Below are positions 16,434 to 25,057 of a stretch of DNA of 64,000 nucleotides, one piece after another; position 1 is the stretch's first letter; each line of letters starts with the position of its first letter. Under the pieces are notes generated by a model, which saw only the letters and a list, made by a program, of their open reading frames with translations, made no database searches and had not been told where the DNA came from. Made by a program: the position numbers and the translations under genes. The DNA lies in the NCBI RefSeq assembly GCF_030116705.1, contig NZ_JAOTIK010000001.1, positions 620,001 to 684,000 on the forward strand. The letters run 5' to 3'. Source of the stretch: Streptomyces sp. ML-6. Lineage in GTDB: Bacteria; Actinomycetota; Actinomycetes; Streptomycetales; Streptomycetaceae.

Positions 16434-17617
16434 ACCCGCATCCGCATCCGCACTTCCCGGGCGGCCCGGCGCACCCGGTCGCCTGGGCCGCCCCCACCGC
16501 GATCGAGCACCTGCTGCACGAGGCCGGGGCGCGCGGCGACGTGGAGGCACAGTTGCGGGTACTGGCCGGTGCAGGCCTCCACATCCTGGCGCCGAAGGCG
16601 GAGGTGGACGCGGACCCCGACATGGTGGTCTGGCGCTCCGCCCGCGACGGGGCGGGGCGTTCCTGGCGCCAGGTGCTCACCCACGGCATGCTGCCGCCCT
16701 GGCATCCCGAGTGGGTGTTCCACCGGGTCTCCCTCAAGTGGGTCGCCGAGTTCGGCTGGTCCGACCCGCGGGAGTCGCTGGTGGTCAACCCCGGCAGCCC
16801 GGTGCAGGTCCTTCTTCCCACCACCGCACAGCATCGTGCGATGTGGCTGCGGTGCTACGCGGAGAATGACCGGCCGTCCGGGGGCCGGCTGATCGCGCTG
16901 CGGCACGGCGCGCTGCACGGGCCGCTCGCCCACGGCCTGGCCTGCGGCGCGCATCTGGCGATCGGGAACGGCGTGCCGTGGAACGAGGTCGGTGCGGTGT
17001 ACCACGGGTACTCCGACGAGCTCGAACTGCTCCGCGAAGCGTGGGGCATCACCGAACGCACCGGCTGGCAGGAGCAGTTGAACTACCTGCTGGACGGCCG
17101 GAACAGTCCGCCGGAGCCCGATTTCGCGCTCCGGGTGCGGGAGCGGTTGCGGGCCTCTCTCGGTGGGCCGCCGCCCGTCGACCTGTGGCGCGAGACCGCC
17201 GCCGGACATGCCCAGGACCTCGGGCTCGGCCATGACACGGTCCTGCGCGTCGAGGAGCTGGTGCGGCGCATCGTCCGGTACGAGGCGCGGTTCCGCGCCG
17301 ACGGACTGCTGGCGCCGGACGGGGCGGTCACCACCACGGTCGCCTACGACTACGGACGGGCCGTGAACCTGGCCCGCTGGGGGCTGTCCGCCCGGTTCTG
17401 CCACCCCCACGAGGCCGAGCAGGCGATCGTGCACGCGGGAGCGCTGAGCAGGTCGGCCTACACCTCGTGGGAGAGCTTCTCCGCCGCATACACGCTGGGC
17501 CGGGTGCTGCGCTTCGACGACGAGCAGTACGGCACGTACTACGAGCAGAACGTCACCGCCCACCATCTCCTGGCCGGGGACGAGGGCAGTCCGTGGCGGA
17601 ACATCCCCTGGCGCTGA
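16430..17617 (+). CDS. DUF1266 domain protein, second of a tandem pair
   Basis: A 395-residue paralogue of the preceding protein. It shares HGMLPPWHPEWVFHR, HGPLAHGLACGAHLAI, the DUF1266 core DYGRAVNLARWGLSARFC, and the C-terminal SPWRNIPWR. The N terminus is His/Pro-rich (MNPHPHPHFPG). ATG at 16430 overlaps the upstream stop. The pair probably arose by tandem duplication and may form a heteromer. The function is unknown. Confidence 0.8.
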   Translation: MNPHPHPHFPGGPAHPVAWAAPTAIEHLLHEAGARGDVEAQLRVLAGAGLHILAPKAEVDADPDMVVWRSARDGAGRSWRQVLTHGMLPPWHPEWVFHRVSLKWVAEFGWSDPRESLVVNPGSPVQVLLPTTAQHRAMWLRCYAENDRPSGGRLIALRHGALHGPLAHGLACGAHLAIGNGVPWNEVGAVYHGYSDELELLREAWGITERTGWQEQLNYLLDGRNSPPEPDFALRVRERLRASLGGPPPVDLWRETAAGHAQDLGLGHDTVLRVEELVRRIVRYEARFRADGLLAPDGAVTTTVAYDYGRAVNLARWGLSARFCHPHEAEQAIVHAGALSRSAYTSWESFSAAYTLGRVLRFDDEQYGTYYEQNVTAHHLLAGDEGSPWRNIPWR

Positions 17618-17746
17618 CCCCGGTTCGTGTCCCTCCCGCGGGCCCCGGGGGCGGTCGCGCGGGCGCGGCGCCGCTACGCGTTCAGCGAAGCTCGCCCAGA
17701 GCGTAGAACGGCGACTCCGGGCGGGCCGTCCGCGTACGTTCGCAGC

Positions 17747-18457
17747 ATGGACATCGTCGAAGTACTCCCCCAGCTGCACATGTTCCGTTTCCGCATCGGC
17801 CAGGCGTACCTGTGGCGCGACGGCACCGACCTCACCCTGATCGACGCGGGCGACATCGACGCGGCGGCCGCGATCGAGGACGGGGTGCGCGGCCTGGGCC
17901 TGGACCCGGCCCGCATCTCGCGGATCGTGATCACCCACGGGCACTGCGACCACTACGGCGCCGCGCAGGAGCTCGCCGACCGGTACGGTGCCGAGATCCT
18001 CGCCCACGGCCTGGACGCGGCGGCGATCCGGGACGAGGAGAAGATCGCCGACCCGGTCCTGCTCGACTGGGAACGCCCTCTGTGGGAGCACGCGCGGACC
18101 GTTCCGCCCGCCCCGCCGACCCGGGTGGACCGCGAGCTGGCCGACGGCGACGAGCTCGGCTTCGGCCCGGGGGCCCGGGTGGTCCACGCGCCGGGCCACA
18201 CGCCGGGCTCCATCGGAATCCATCTGCCGCAGCACGGCGTGCTGTTCACCGGGGACTGCGTGGCCAGGGTCGACCGGGTGATGCTGGGCGTGTTCAACAT
18301 CGACCGGGAGCAGGCCGTGGCCTCCTTCCGGCGGCTGGCGGCACTGGAGCCGACCACGGTCTGCTTCGGCCACGGCGATCCGCTCACCACCGACGCCGCC
18401 GCCGCGATGCTCGCCTCAGCCGACCGGGACTCCGGCCTCCAGGTTGAGCACGATTGA
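17747..18457 (+). CDS. MBL fold metallo-hydrolase
   Basis: A 236-residue metallo-beta-lactamase-fold protein. The zinc ligands are THGHCDHYGAA (HxHxDH with Cys in the middle), the later His in HAPGHTPGS, Asp in FTGDCVARV and His in CFGHGDP. This is a glyoxalase II-like subgroup that often hydrolyses thioesters or lactones, and the substrate is not deducible. ATG at 17747 lacks a clear ribosome binding site. Its 3' end overlaps the end of the convergent TmrB-Nudix gene by 42 bp. Confidence 0.85.
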   Translation: MDIVEVLPQLHMFRFRIGQAYLWRDGTDLTLIDAGDIDAAAAIEDGVRGLGLDPARISRIVITHGHCDHYGAAQELADRYGAEILAHGLDAAAIRDEEKIADPVLLDWERPLWEHARTVPPAPPTRVDRELADGDELGFGPGARVVHAPGHTPGSIGIHLPQHGVLFTGDCVARVDRVMLGVFNIDREQAVASFRRLAALEPTTVCFGHGDPLTTDAAAAMLASADRDSGLQVEHD

Positions 18458-19453
18458 CCGCTCACGGGCGCGCAGGGCCCAGCGCAGCCGCTCGTAGCGG
18501 GTCGGGGGCAGCAGGGTGGCCGCTTCCTCCTCGGTGACGAACCGCCAGCCACGCAGTTCGGAGCCGGGCAGCAGCAGCCGTCCGGCGTCCGCACCGGTCA
18601 GCAGTCCGCCGTCGAAGAGCAGCCGCAGCCCCCCGTAGCCGGGCGGGCGGGGCGCCTCCCAGTCGACGACGAGGAGTTTCGGCACCCGGTCGAGGTGGAT
18701 GCCTATCTCCTCGGCCACTTCGCGGATGCCGGCCTGGGCGGGCGCCTCCCCGGCCTCGACCACCCCGCCGGGGAACTCCCAGCCGGGCTTGTACGTCGGA
18801 TCGACGAGCAGCACCCGGTCGTGTTCGTCGAAGAGCAGGACGCCGGCCGCCACGGTCTCCCCGGTCGGCTCGGGCGTCTGCACGATCTCGCACGGGGCCG
18901 CCGCCCCGCTGTTGACCGCCTCGGCGATGCGCCCGGCCGTCTCGGACGGGGTGAGCGCGCCGGTGTCGATGGCGTGGGCGTCCCGGGTGAGCCAGTGCAA
19001 CGCCGCCCGGTAGGGCTCGATGTGCTGGTGGGCCCACTGCCGTACCCGCTCGCTGCGCTCCGGGTCGTCGGGGAATTCCACCCGGTCGGCGATCCGTTTG
19101 CGCAGGATCGTTTCCTCGGGCGAGAGCAGGACATGGCGCACGGGGATGCGCCGGGAGGCGAGCCCGCCGAAGATCTCGTCGCGGTACTCCTGGCGCAGCA
19201 GCGTCATCGGCACCACCAGAACCCCTGGCACCTCGGCGAGCAGGGCCGCCGCGGTGTCCACCACCAGGCGCCGCCAGATCGGCAGGTCCTGGAAGTCCGT
19301 CACCTCGGCGAGTCGCTTCTGGGGCAGCAGATGGCGCAGCCCCGCGCCGATCAGTTCAGGGTCGTAAAAGGTGCTGTTCGGGATCAGATCGATCAGTTCG
19401 CGCGCGGCGCTCGTCTTGCCCGCGCCGAACGCACCGTTGATCCAGATGATCAC
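18416..19453 (-). CDS. TmrB-like P-loop ATPase fused to a Nudix hydrolase domain
   Basis: A 345-residue two-domain protein. Residues 1 to about 185 begin MIIWINGAFGAGKT and continue with YDPELIGAGLR, FQDLPIWRRLV and LVVPMTLL, closely matching, from memory, the Bacillus subtilis tunicamycin-resistance protein TmrB. Walker A is G7 to T14. Residues about 200-330 are a Nudix domain with a complete Nudix box (G230, E236, R244, E245, E248, E249, G251) in LLVDPTYKPGWEFPGG. TmrB binds ATP and membrane and gives tunicamycin resistance; Nudix enzymes cleave nucleoside diphosphate derivatives. GTG at 19453 follows GAGGGGGAA. Confidence 0.85.
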   Translation of the reverse strand: MIIWINGAFGAGKTSAARELIDLIPNSTFYDPELIGAGLRHLLPQKRLAEVTDFQDLPIWRRLVVDTAAALLAEVPGVLVVPMTLLRQEYRDEIFGGLASRRIPVRHVLLSPEETILRKRIADRVEFPDDPERSERVRQWAHQHIEPYRAALHWLTRDAHAIDTGALTPSETAGRIAEAVNSGAAAPCEIVQTPEPTGETVAAGVLLFDEHDRVLLVDPTYKPGWEFPGGVVEAGEAPAQAGIREVAEEIGIHLDRVPKLLVVDWEAPRPPGYGGLRLLFDGGLLTGADAGRLLLPGSELRGWRFVTEEEAATLLPPTRYERLRWALRARERSIVLNLEAGVPVG

Positions 19454-19840
19454 GGTTCCCCCTCTTCCGTAGCCCCATGTGGCTTGCCCGCAACACCCTG
19501 CCGCGAAAACCAGGCCGTGGCGATGCTTGTTGCCCGAACGGAACCGACGGCCGCCCGGCGTGCGCGCCCGCGGCACGACTCCGGCCGGCCCCACGGCCGG
19601 TACGGGGGCGCGCAAAGGGAGTCGAAGCGGAGACGAGGGCGGGAAACGTCCCCGCCCGACCGGGTGCGGCAGGCCCGTCGCCGGGCGGCGGCGCACCTGC
19701 CGACGGATGCCGCGACCCCCACCCCGACACCAACCTTCCACTTTTCCATCACAATTGAATCACCAACGGAACATACGGCTCCTGGGCGTTCGGCGGGGCA
19801 GTTACGTTCATCCCTCCATGAGCCGTACCAGGGGGGACAT
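19454..19840. other. Spacer of about 390 bp without a supported gene
   Basis: Upstream of the TmrB-Nudix start (minus strand) and of the Excalibur remnant. A 93-codon open frame on the plus strand (19477-19758) has no ribosome binding site, no recognisable domain and reads like a GC-rich shadow. A hairpin GGCGGG/CCCGCC lies near 19646-19668. I see no further structure. Confidence 0.5.
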
Positions 19841-21188
19841 ATGTATCGAAGTCAGCAGCCGCCGTGGGGCCGGCCGCACCGGCGCCGTCGGTCACCGAGG
19901 CGGTGACCGCGAGCCCGGAGCCGGCGCCGACCGTCACGAAGACCCGGATCGTCCTGGTGACCGTCCCGCCCGCGGCCGAGGACGACGGGACCTCCCGGCG
20001 GGTCCGGATCGGGCGGGGGCGGCGGGGACACCACGTACGCCAATTGCAGCGCCGTGCGCGCGGCCGGCGCCGACCCCATCCGCGTGGACCGGCCCGGCTA
20101 CGGCCGCCATCTCGACCGGGACGGGGACGGGATCGGCTGCGAGTAGCGGCAGCCCGGGGCGGGGTCGCCGGCCGGTGCCCGTCGGGCCCGGCGTCCATCG
20201 CCCCCGTCGGGCCCCGGCGTCCGTCAGTCCCGGGGTCCGCGGCGCCGCCCGATCTCGCCCGCGCCGCCGCCGCGGCGGCGGCGGCGGCGCCCACCAGCCC
20301 GGCGTCGGTGCCCATCACCGCCGGGGCCACCCTGAGCTGCCGGACGAAGGAGAGCGTGGCGTACTGGCGCAGGGCGCGGCGCAGCGGGCCGAAGAGGATG
20401 TCGCCCGCACCGGCCACTCCCCCGCCGATCACCGCGATGTCGATCTCGACGAGCGTGGCGGTGGCCGCGATTCCGGCGGCCAGGGCCTGCGCGGCGCGCT
20501 CGAACGACGCGAGGGCGACCGGGTCCCCGGCGCGCGCCGCGGCGGCCACCGCGGCGGCCGAGGCGTCCCCGTCCGGGCCGGGCCGCCAGCCGGCCTCCCT
20601 CGCCCGGCGGGCGATGTTCGGGCCGCTGGCGATGCGCTCGACGCAGCCGCGCGAACCGCACGGGCACGGGTCGCCGTCCAGGTCCACGCTGAGGTGGCCG
20701 ATGTGTCCGGCGTTGCCCGTGGGGCCGGGGTGGAGCCTGCCGCCGAGGACCAGCCCGCCGCCGACCCCCGTGGACACCACCATGCAGAGCGCGTTGTCGT
20801 ACCCCCGGGCGGCGCCCAGCCAGTGCTCGGCGGCCGTCATCGCGACCCCGTCGCCGACCAGTTCGACGGGCAGTCCGCCGGTCGCCTTACCGACCCGCTC
20901 CACCAGCGGGAAGTCGCGCCAGGCCGGGACGTTGACGGGGCTGACCGTGCCGGCCGACGCGTCCACCGGCCCCGCGCTGCCGATCCCGACCGCCCTCGCC
21001 CGGTCCCACGACGGGGCGGCGGAGACCTCGGCGAGGACCTCCTCCACGGCCGCCATCACCATCTCGGCGTCCTCCCGGGCGGGGGTCGGCCGCTGGGCCC
21101 GCACGAGCAGCCCGCCGTCGCCGTCCACCAGCGCGGCGGCGATCTTGGTACCGCCGATGTCCAGTGCGGCGACGAGGTCGGTATGCAT
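19749..21188 (-). CDS. ROK family sugar kinase (glucokinase-like) with run-on 3' end
   Basis: Residues 1 to about 315 form a normal ROK kinase: ATP loop AALDIGGTKIAAALVDG, STGVGGGLVLGGRLH, the sugar/zinc motifs GNAGHIGHLSV and CPCGSRGCVERIASG, and GGGVAGAGDILFG. ATG at 21188. ROK kinases phosphorylate glucose or related sugars. The family normally ends near the Ala-rich tail at about 20260. Here the frame continues about 160 codons with arginine-rich, shadow-like sequence antisense to the Excalibur remnant until 19749. A one-base indel in the GCC/GGC repeat at about 20258-20290 would bring in a TGA at 20224. I think the true 3' end is near 20224, and the extension is an artefact or a recent mutation. 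Confidence 0.8.
   Translation of the reverse strand: MHTDLVAALDIGGTKIAAALVDGDGGLLVRAQRPTPAREDAEMVMAAVEEVLAEVSAAPSWDRARAVGIGSAGPVDASAGTVSPVNVPAWRDFPLVERVGKATGGLPVELVGDGVAMTAAEHWLGAARGYDNALCMVVSTGVGGGLVLGGRLHPGPTGNAGHIGHLSVDLDGDPCPCGSRGCVERIASGPNIARRAREAGWRPGPDGDASAAAVAAAARAGDPVALASFERAAQALAAGIAATATLVEIDIAVIGGGVAGAGDILFGPLRRALRQYATLSFVRQLRVAPAVMGTDAGLVGAAAAAAAAARARSGGAADPGTDGRRGPTGAMDAGPDGHRPATPPRAAATRSRSRPRPGRDGGRSRAGPRGWGRRRPRARRCNWRTWCPRRPRPIRTRREVPSSSAAGGTVTRTIRVFVTVGAGSGLAVTASVTDGAGAAGPTAAADFDTYVPPGTAHGGMNVTAPPNAQEPYVPLVIQL
19841..20146 (+). pseudogene. Decayed Excalibur calcium-binding domain gene
   Basis: The 3' end encodes an intact Excalibur domain (TYANCSAVRAAGADPIRV then GYGRHLDRDGDGIGCE, stop at 20144). 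In its frame there is no start codon back to a TGA at 19958-19960. The frame before it (about 19822-19990) encodes the usual Pro/Thr-rich linker (PEPAPTVTKTRIVL). The only start with a ribosome binding site, ATG at 19841 after AGGGGGG, opens yet another frame that stops at 19906. At least two frame changes are therefore needed, one near the C run at 19994-19996. Intact relatives are secreted or membrane-anchored proteins with a DxDxDG calcium loop. Confidence 0.65.
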
Positions 21189-21341
21189 CGGTGAGGCTCC
21201 GTGAGTAGGCGGCGGGGGCCTGGGACTTCCCGTCCGGATCATGCCGGGCTCGCGAGGCCTCGCGCACGCGCGCCGGTCCGGTCCGGCCCGGACGAGGGAT
21301 CCCGGGGTTCAGGGATCAGTCTGCCCGCTCTCCCCGCATCT

Positions 21342-21353
21342 GACAACGTTGTC
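21342..21353. promoter_or_regulatory. LacI-type operator, perfect palindrome
   Basis: GACAACGTTGTC is a perfect 12 bp palindrome with the central CG typical of LacI-family sites. It lies between the divergent ROK kinase and LacI regulator, so autoregulation and control of the kinase are likely. Confidence 0.7.
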
Positions 21354-21451
21354 CAGGGCCTATGCTCGACCGCACAGTCTCCGGCCGACCCCGTGGCGAC
21401 GCCCGCGGAACCCCGCCGGACCGCCCGCCCCCGAGGACAGGACAGCGCATC

Positions 21452-22480
21452 GTGGCCGAGACCGCCCGTCACCCCGAGCCCCGTTACGGCAACCGGCCGA
21501 CCATGAAGGATGTCGCCGCCCGCGCCGGAGTGGGCCTCAAGACGGTCTCCCGCGTGGTGAACAGCGAGCCGGGCGTCACTCCCGACACCGAGCGCCGGGT
21601 CCAGGAGGCCATCGAGGCGCTCGGCTTCCGCCGCAACGACAGCGCGCGGGTCCTGCGCAAGGGCCGCACCGCCTCGATCGGCCTGGTCCTGGAGGACCTC
21701 GCCGACCCGTTCTACGGTCCGCTGAGCCGCGCGGTCGAAGAGGTGGCCCGGGCCCACGGCGCCCTGCTCATCAACGGGTCGAGCGCCGAGGACCCGGAGC
21801 GCGAGCAGGAGCTCGTGCTCGCGCTGTGCGCCCGCCGGGTGGACGGGCTGATCGTGATCCCGGCCGGTGACGACCACCGTTATCTGGAACCGGAGATCAA
21901 GGCGGGCGTCGCCACCGTCTTCGTGGACCGCCCGGCGGGCCGGGTCGCCGCCGACACGGTCCTCTCCGACAGCTTCGGCGGTGCCCGCGAGGGCGTCGCG
22001 CATCTGATCGCGCACGGCCACCGGCGGATCGGCTTCATCGGCGACCGGCCGCGCATCCACACGGCCACCGAGCGGTTGCGCGGCTACCACGCGGCGATGG
22101 CGGGCGCCGGGACGCGGGTCGAGGACGCCTGGGTCTCCCTCGGTTCCACCGAACCCGGCCGGGTCCGGGCCGCCGTCGAGGGGATGCTCTCCGGCCCCGA
22201 GCCCGTCACCGCGATTTTCGCGGGCAACAACCGGGTGACGGTGACGGCGGTGCGCGTCCTCGCGGAGCAGGAGCGCCGCATCGCCCTGGTCGGCTTCGAC
22301 GACATCGAACTCGCCGATCTGCTCGGCATCACCGTCATCTCCCAGGACGCCGCCGCCGTGGGGCGCACCGCCGCCGAGCACCTCTTCCGCCGTCTGGACG
22401 GCGCCGATCACGCCCCGGCCCGGGTGGAGCTGCCCACCACGCTCATCCCGCGCGGTTCGGGCGAGTTGCCGCCCGTCTGA
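21452..22480 (+). CDS. LacI family transcriptional regulator
   Basis: A 342-residue regulator with a LacI headpiece (TMKDVAARAGVGLKTVSRVVN, then the hinge FRRNDSARVLRKGR) and a periplasmic-binding-protein-like effector domain (IGLVLEDLADPFYGPL, GFIGDRPRIHTATERLRGY, VGFDDIELADLLGITVI). Family members bind sugars or nucleosides. The divergent neighbour is a ROK sugar kinase, suggesting a sugar regulon. GTG at 21452 follows AGGACAGG. An in-frame ATG at 21503 would start directly at the headpiece and ATG at 21362 would add a disordered tail. Confidence 0.88.
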   Translation: MAETARHPEPRYGNRPTMKDVAARAGVGLKTVSRVVNSEPGVTPDTERRVQEAIEALGFRRNDSARVLRKGRTASIGLVLEDLADPFYGPLSRAVEEVARAHGALLINGSSAEDPEREQELVLALCARRVDGLIVIPAGDDHRYLEPEIKAGVATVFVDRPAGRVAADTVLSDSFGGAREGVAHLIAHGHRRIGFIGDRPRIHTATERLRGYHAAMAGAGTRVEDAWVSLGSTEPGRVRAAVEGMLSGPEPVTAIFAGNNRVTVTAVRVLAEQERRIALVGFDDIELADLLGITVISQDAAAVGRTAAEHLFRRLDGADHAPARVELPTTLIPRGSGELPPV

Positions 22481-22507
22481 GCCGCAGGGCTCCCCGGCGG
22501 CCGGCCG

Positions 22508-23806
22508 TCAGGGCGCGGTCACCGTGAGCCCGGCCCGCCGCGGCGACGCGAACGCGTCCAGGTCCGCACGGGTCAGCCCGGTCAGGCGGGCCACCTCGGC
22601 GGTGTCCAGGGCGCCGCAGTCGATGCCGCGCAGGAGGTAGCCGCTGAGCGCCTTGGCCGTGGCGGGTTCGTCCATGACGTCCCCGCCGGCCTTGGCCACG
22701 TACGCGGCGAGACGGGCCGCGGCCTGTTCCAGACCCTCGCGGTAGAAGGTGTACACGGCCGCGTAACGGGTCGGCAGGTGGCCCGGGTGCATGTCCCAGC
22801 CCTGGTAGTAGGCGCGGGCCAGGGCCCGGCGGGTGAGGCCGTAGTGGAGCCGCCAGGCCTCGTGCACCCGGTCGGTGGGGCCGACCGGCAGGACGTTGGT
22901 GGAGCCGTCGGAGACCCGTACGCCGGTGCCCGCGGCGGCGACCTGCATGACGGCCTTGGCGTGGTCGGCGGCAGGGTGGTCACTGGCCTGGTAGGCGGCG
23001 CTGACGCCGACGCAGGCGCTGTAGTCGAAGGTGCCGTAGTGCAGGCCGGTGGCCCGGCCCCGGGCGGCGTCGATCATGCGGGCGACGGCGGCGGTGCCGT
23101 CGGCGGCGAGGATGGACTGGCTGGTCTCGATCTGGATCTCAAAGCCGAGCCGCCCGGCGGGCAGGCCGTGGGCCTCCTCGAACGCCTCCAGGAGCCGTAC
23201 GAAGGCGGTGACCTGCTCCGGGTACGTCACCTTGGGCAGGGTGAGGACCAGCCCGTCGGGGAGGCCGCCCGCCCGCATGAGGCCGGTGAGGAAGATGTCC
23301 GTGGTGCGGATGCCCCGGTCGCGCACGGCGGCCTCCATGCACTTCATCCGGATGCCCGTGTACGGGGCCGCCGTGCCGTTCGCGTACGCCTCCGAGACCA
23401 GCCGGGCGGCGCGGGCGGCGGCCTCGTCCTCCTCGGCGTCGGGGCGGGGGCCGTAGCCGTCCTCGAAGTCGATGCGCAGGTCCTCGACCGGTTCGCGCTC
23501 CAGCTTGGCGCGCACCCGGTCGTGGACGGGTCCGGCGAGTTCGTCCGGGATGCCGAGGACGGCGGCGAACGAGGCGGCGTCGGGGGCGTGTTCGTCGAGG
23601 GCCGCCAGCGCCTGGTCGCCCCAGGAGCGGAGGGTGCCCGCGGCGAACACGTCGCCGGGGACGTAGACCGTGTGGACCGGCTGGCGCGTGCCGGGGTCTC
23701 CGGGGTAGCGGCGGGCGAGTTCGGCGTCGACCGCGGTGAGGGAAGCGCTGATCTCCTCGCTGACCGCACCGGCGAGGCTCGTCGCCACCTTCTCCTGCTG
23801 ACCCAT
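22508..23806 (-). CDS. HpcH/HpaI aldolase-like protein (DUF6986)
   Basis: A 432-residue protein related to the CitE/HpcH phosphoenolpyruvate-like TIM barrel. It contains LRIDFEDGYGPRPDAEEDEAA (the acidic metal-binding region), the conserved Arg/Lys segment GIRMKCMEAAVRDRG, LGFEIQIETSQSIL (metal Glu) and GLHYGTFDYSACVGVS. C-C lyase or malate-synthase-like chemistry on short oxo-acids is the family expectation, but the exact reaction is unknown. ATG at 23806 has GGAGGGTG seven bases upstream. A 25 bp palindrome at 23828 lies in the promoter region. Confidence 0.78.
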   Translation of the reverse strand: MGQQEKVATSLAGAVSEEISASLTAVDAELARRYPGDPGTRQPVHTVYVPGDVFAAGTLRSWGDQALAALDEHAPDAASFAAVLGIPDELAGPVHDRVRAKLEREPVEDLRIDFEDGYGPRPDAEEDEAAARAARLVSEAYANGTAAPYTGIRMKCMEAAVRDRGIRTTDIFLTGLMRAGGLPDGLVLTLPKVTYPEQVTAFVRLLEAFEEAHGLPAGRLGFEIQIETSQSILAADGTAAVARMIDAARGRATGLHYGTFDYSACVGVSAAYQASDHPAADHAKAVMQVAAAGTGVRVSDGSTNVLPVGPTDRVHEAWRLHYGLTRRALARAYYQGWDMHPGHLPTRYAAVYTFYREGLEQAAARLAAYVAKAGGDVMDEPATAKALSGYLLRGIDCGALDTAEVARLTGLTRADLDAFASPRRAGLTVTAP

Positions 23807-23827
23807 TTCCACACCCTCCACAGTCAC

Positions 23828-23852
23828 GTTGTTTCCGCTTACCGGAATCAAC
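23828..23852. promoter_or_regulatory. 25 bp inverted repeat upstream of the HpcH-type gene
   Basis: GTTGTTTCCG (23828-23837) pairs with CGGAATCAAC (23843-23852) at nine of ten positions. This form is like an IclR or GntR operator. It lies 22-46 bp upstream of the ATG on the minus strand, overlapping the expected promoter. Confidence 0.55.
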
Positions 23853-23906
23853 AATCCGTATAGTGAAGTTATAAGGCGGCCGTATCCGCGTCAATGGTGA
23901 CCGGAA

Positions 23907-23952
23907 ACGGCCCGGGGCCGCGCGGTGGGAACACCGCGCGGCCCCGGGCCGT
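23907..23952. terminator. Terminator of the etf genes
   Basis: A perfect 21 bp stem (23907-23927 with 23932-23952) and a 4-base loop lies 20 bp beyond the etfA stop codon. It separates the etf genes from the aldolase promoter downstream. Confidence 0.8.
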
Positions 23953-23971
23953 CAGGACTCTCCGCCGGAAG

Positions 23972-24934
23972 TCAGCCCTTGCGGGTGTTGATTTCCTCGG
24001 TGAGCTGGGGGAGGACCTGGAAGAGGTCGCCGACGACGCCGTAGTCGACGAGGTCGAAGATCGGGGCCTCGGCGTCCTTGTTGACCGCGACGATCGTCTT
24101 GGACGTCTGCATCCCGGCCCGGTGCTGGATCGCGCCGGAGATGCCCGAGGCGATGTACAGCTGCGGCGACACGCTCTTGCCGGTCTGCCCGACCTGCGCG
24201 GAGTGCGGGTACCAGCCCGCGTCCACCGCGGCGCGCGAGGCACCCACCGCCGCCCCCAGCGAGTCGGCCAGCGCCTCGATCACCGCGAAGTTCTCCGCCC
24301 CGTTGACCCCGCGCCCGCCCGAGACCACGATCGCCGCCTCGGTCAGCTCCGGACGCCCCGTCGACTCCCGCGCCGTGCGCCCCGTCACCCGCGTGCCCGT
24401 CGCCGCCGCCGAGAACTCCACCGCCAGCTCCTCGACCGCACCCGCCGCCGCAGCCGCCTCCACCGCCGCACTGTTCGGCTTCACCGTGATCACCGGCGTC
24501 CCCCGCACCACCCGCGAACGCGTCGTGAACGACGCCGCGAACACCGACTGCGTCGCCACCGGGCCCTCCGCACCCGCCTCCAGGTCCACCGCGTCGGTGA
24601 TCACACCCGACCCCAGCCGCAGCGCCAGCCGCGCCGCGACCTCCTTGCCCTCCGCCGACGACACCACCAAAACCGCCACCGGCGCAACCACCTCGCACGC
24701 CGCCTGCAGCGCCTCCACCTTCGGCACCACCAGATACTCACCGAACTCCGCGGCCTGCGACACCAGCACCCGCACCGCACCGTGCCCGGCCAGCACCGCA
24801 GCCGTGTCCGCGGCCCCCGCACCCACCGCCACCGCCACCGGATCACCCAGACGCCGCGCCAGCGTCAGCAGCTCCAGCGTGGGCTTGCGGACGGCACCGT
24901 CCACGTGATCGACAAAAACCAGAACCTCAACCAT
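23972..24934 (-). CDS. etfA: Electron transfer flavoprotein alpha subunit
   Basis: The 320-residue protein starts [15 protein letters not shown] and has the ETF N-terminal domain followed by the FAD-binding C-terminal domain. The signature is [20 protein letters not shown], then [32 protein letters not shown] alpha/beta accepts electrons from acyl-CoA dehydrogenases and passes them to ETF-quinone oxidoreductase. It lies 123 bp downstream of etfB on the same strand, and the operon order etfB-etfA is usual. Wobble positions are unusually rich in G and T on the coding strand compared with neighbouring genes. Confidence 0.95.
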   Translation of the reverse strand: MVEVLVFVDHVDGAVRKPTLELLTLARRLGDPVAVAVGAGAADTAAVLAGHGAVRVLVSQAAEFGEYLVVPKVEALQAACEVVAPVAVLVVSSAEGKEVAARLALRLGSGVITDAVDLEAGAEGPVATQSVFAASFTTRSRVVRGTPVITVKPNSAAVEAAAAAGAVEELAVEFSAAATGTRVTGRTARESTGRPELTEAAIVVSGGRGVNGAENFAVIEALADSLGAAVGASRAAVDAGWYPHSAQVGQTGKSVSPQLYIASGISGAIQHRAGMQTSKTIVAVNKDAEAPIFDLVDYGVVGDLFQVLPQLTEEINTRKG

Positions 24935-25057
24935 GGAACCCCAACCTCCTGCGAATCAAAGACGGAACGACAACACCCACACCGGCCACCGCACCAGCAG
25001 CCACCGGCCACACCGGCCCACCACCCCACCAGCGGCGGCGGTCACCGACGACCCCGG

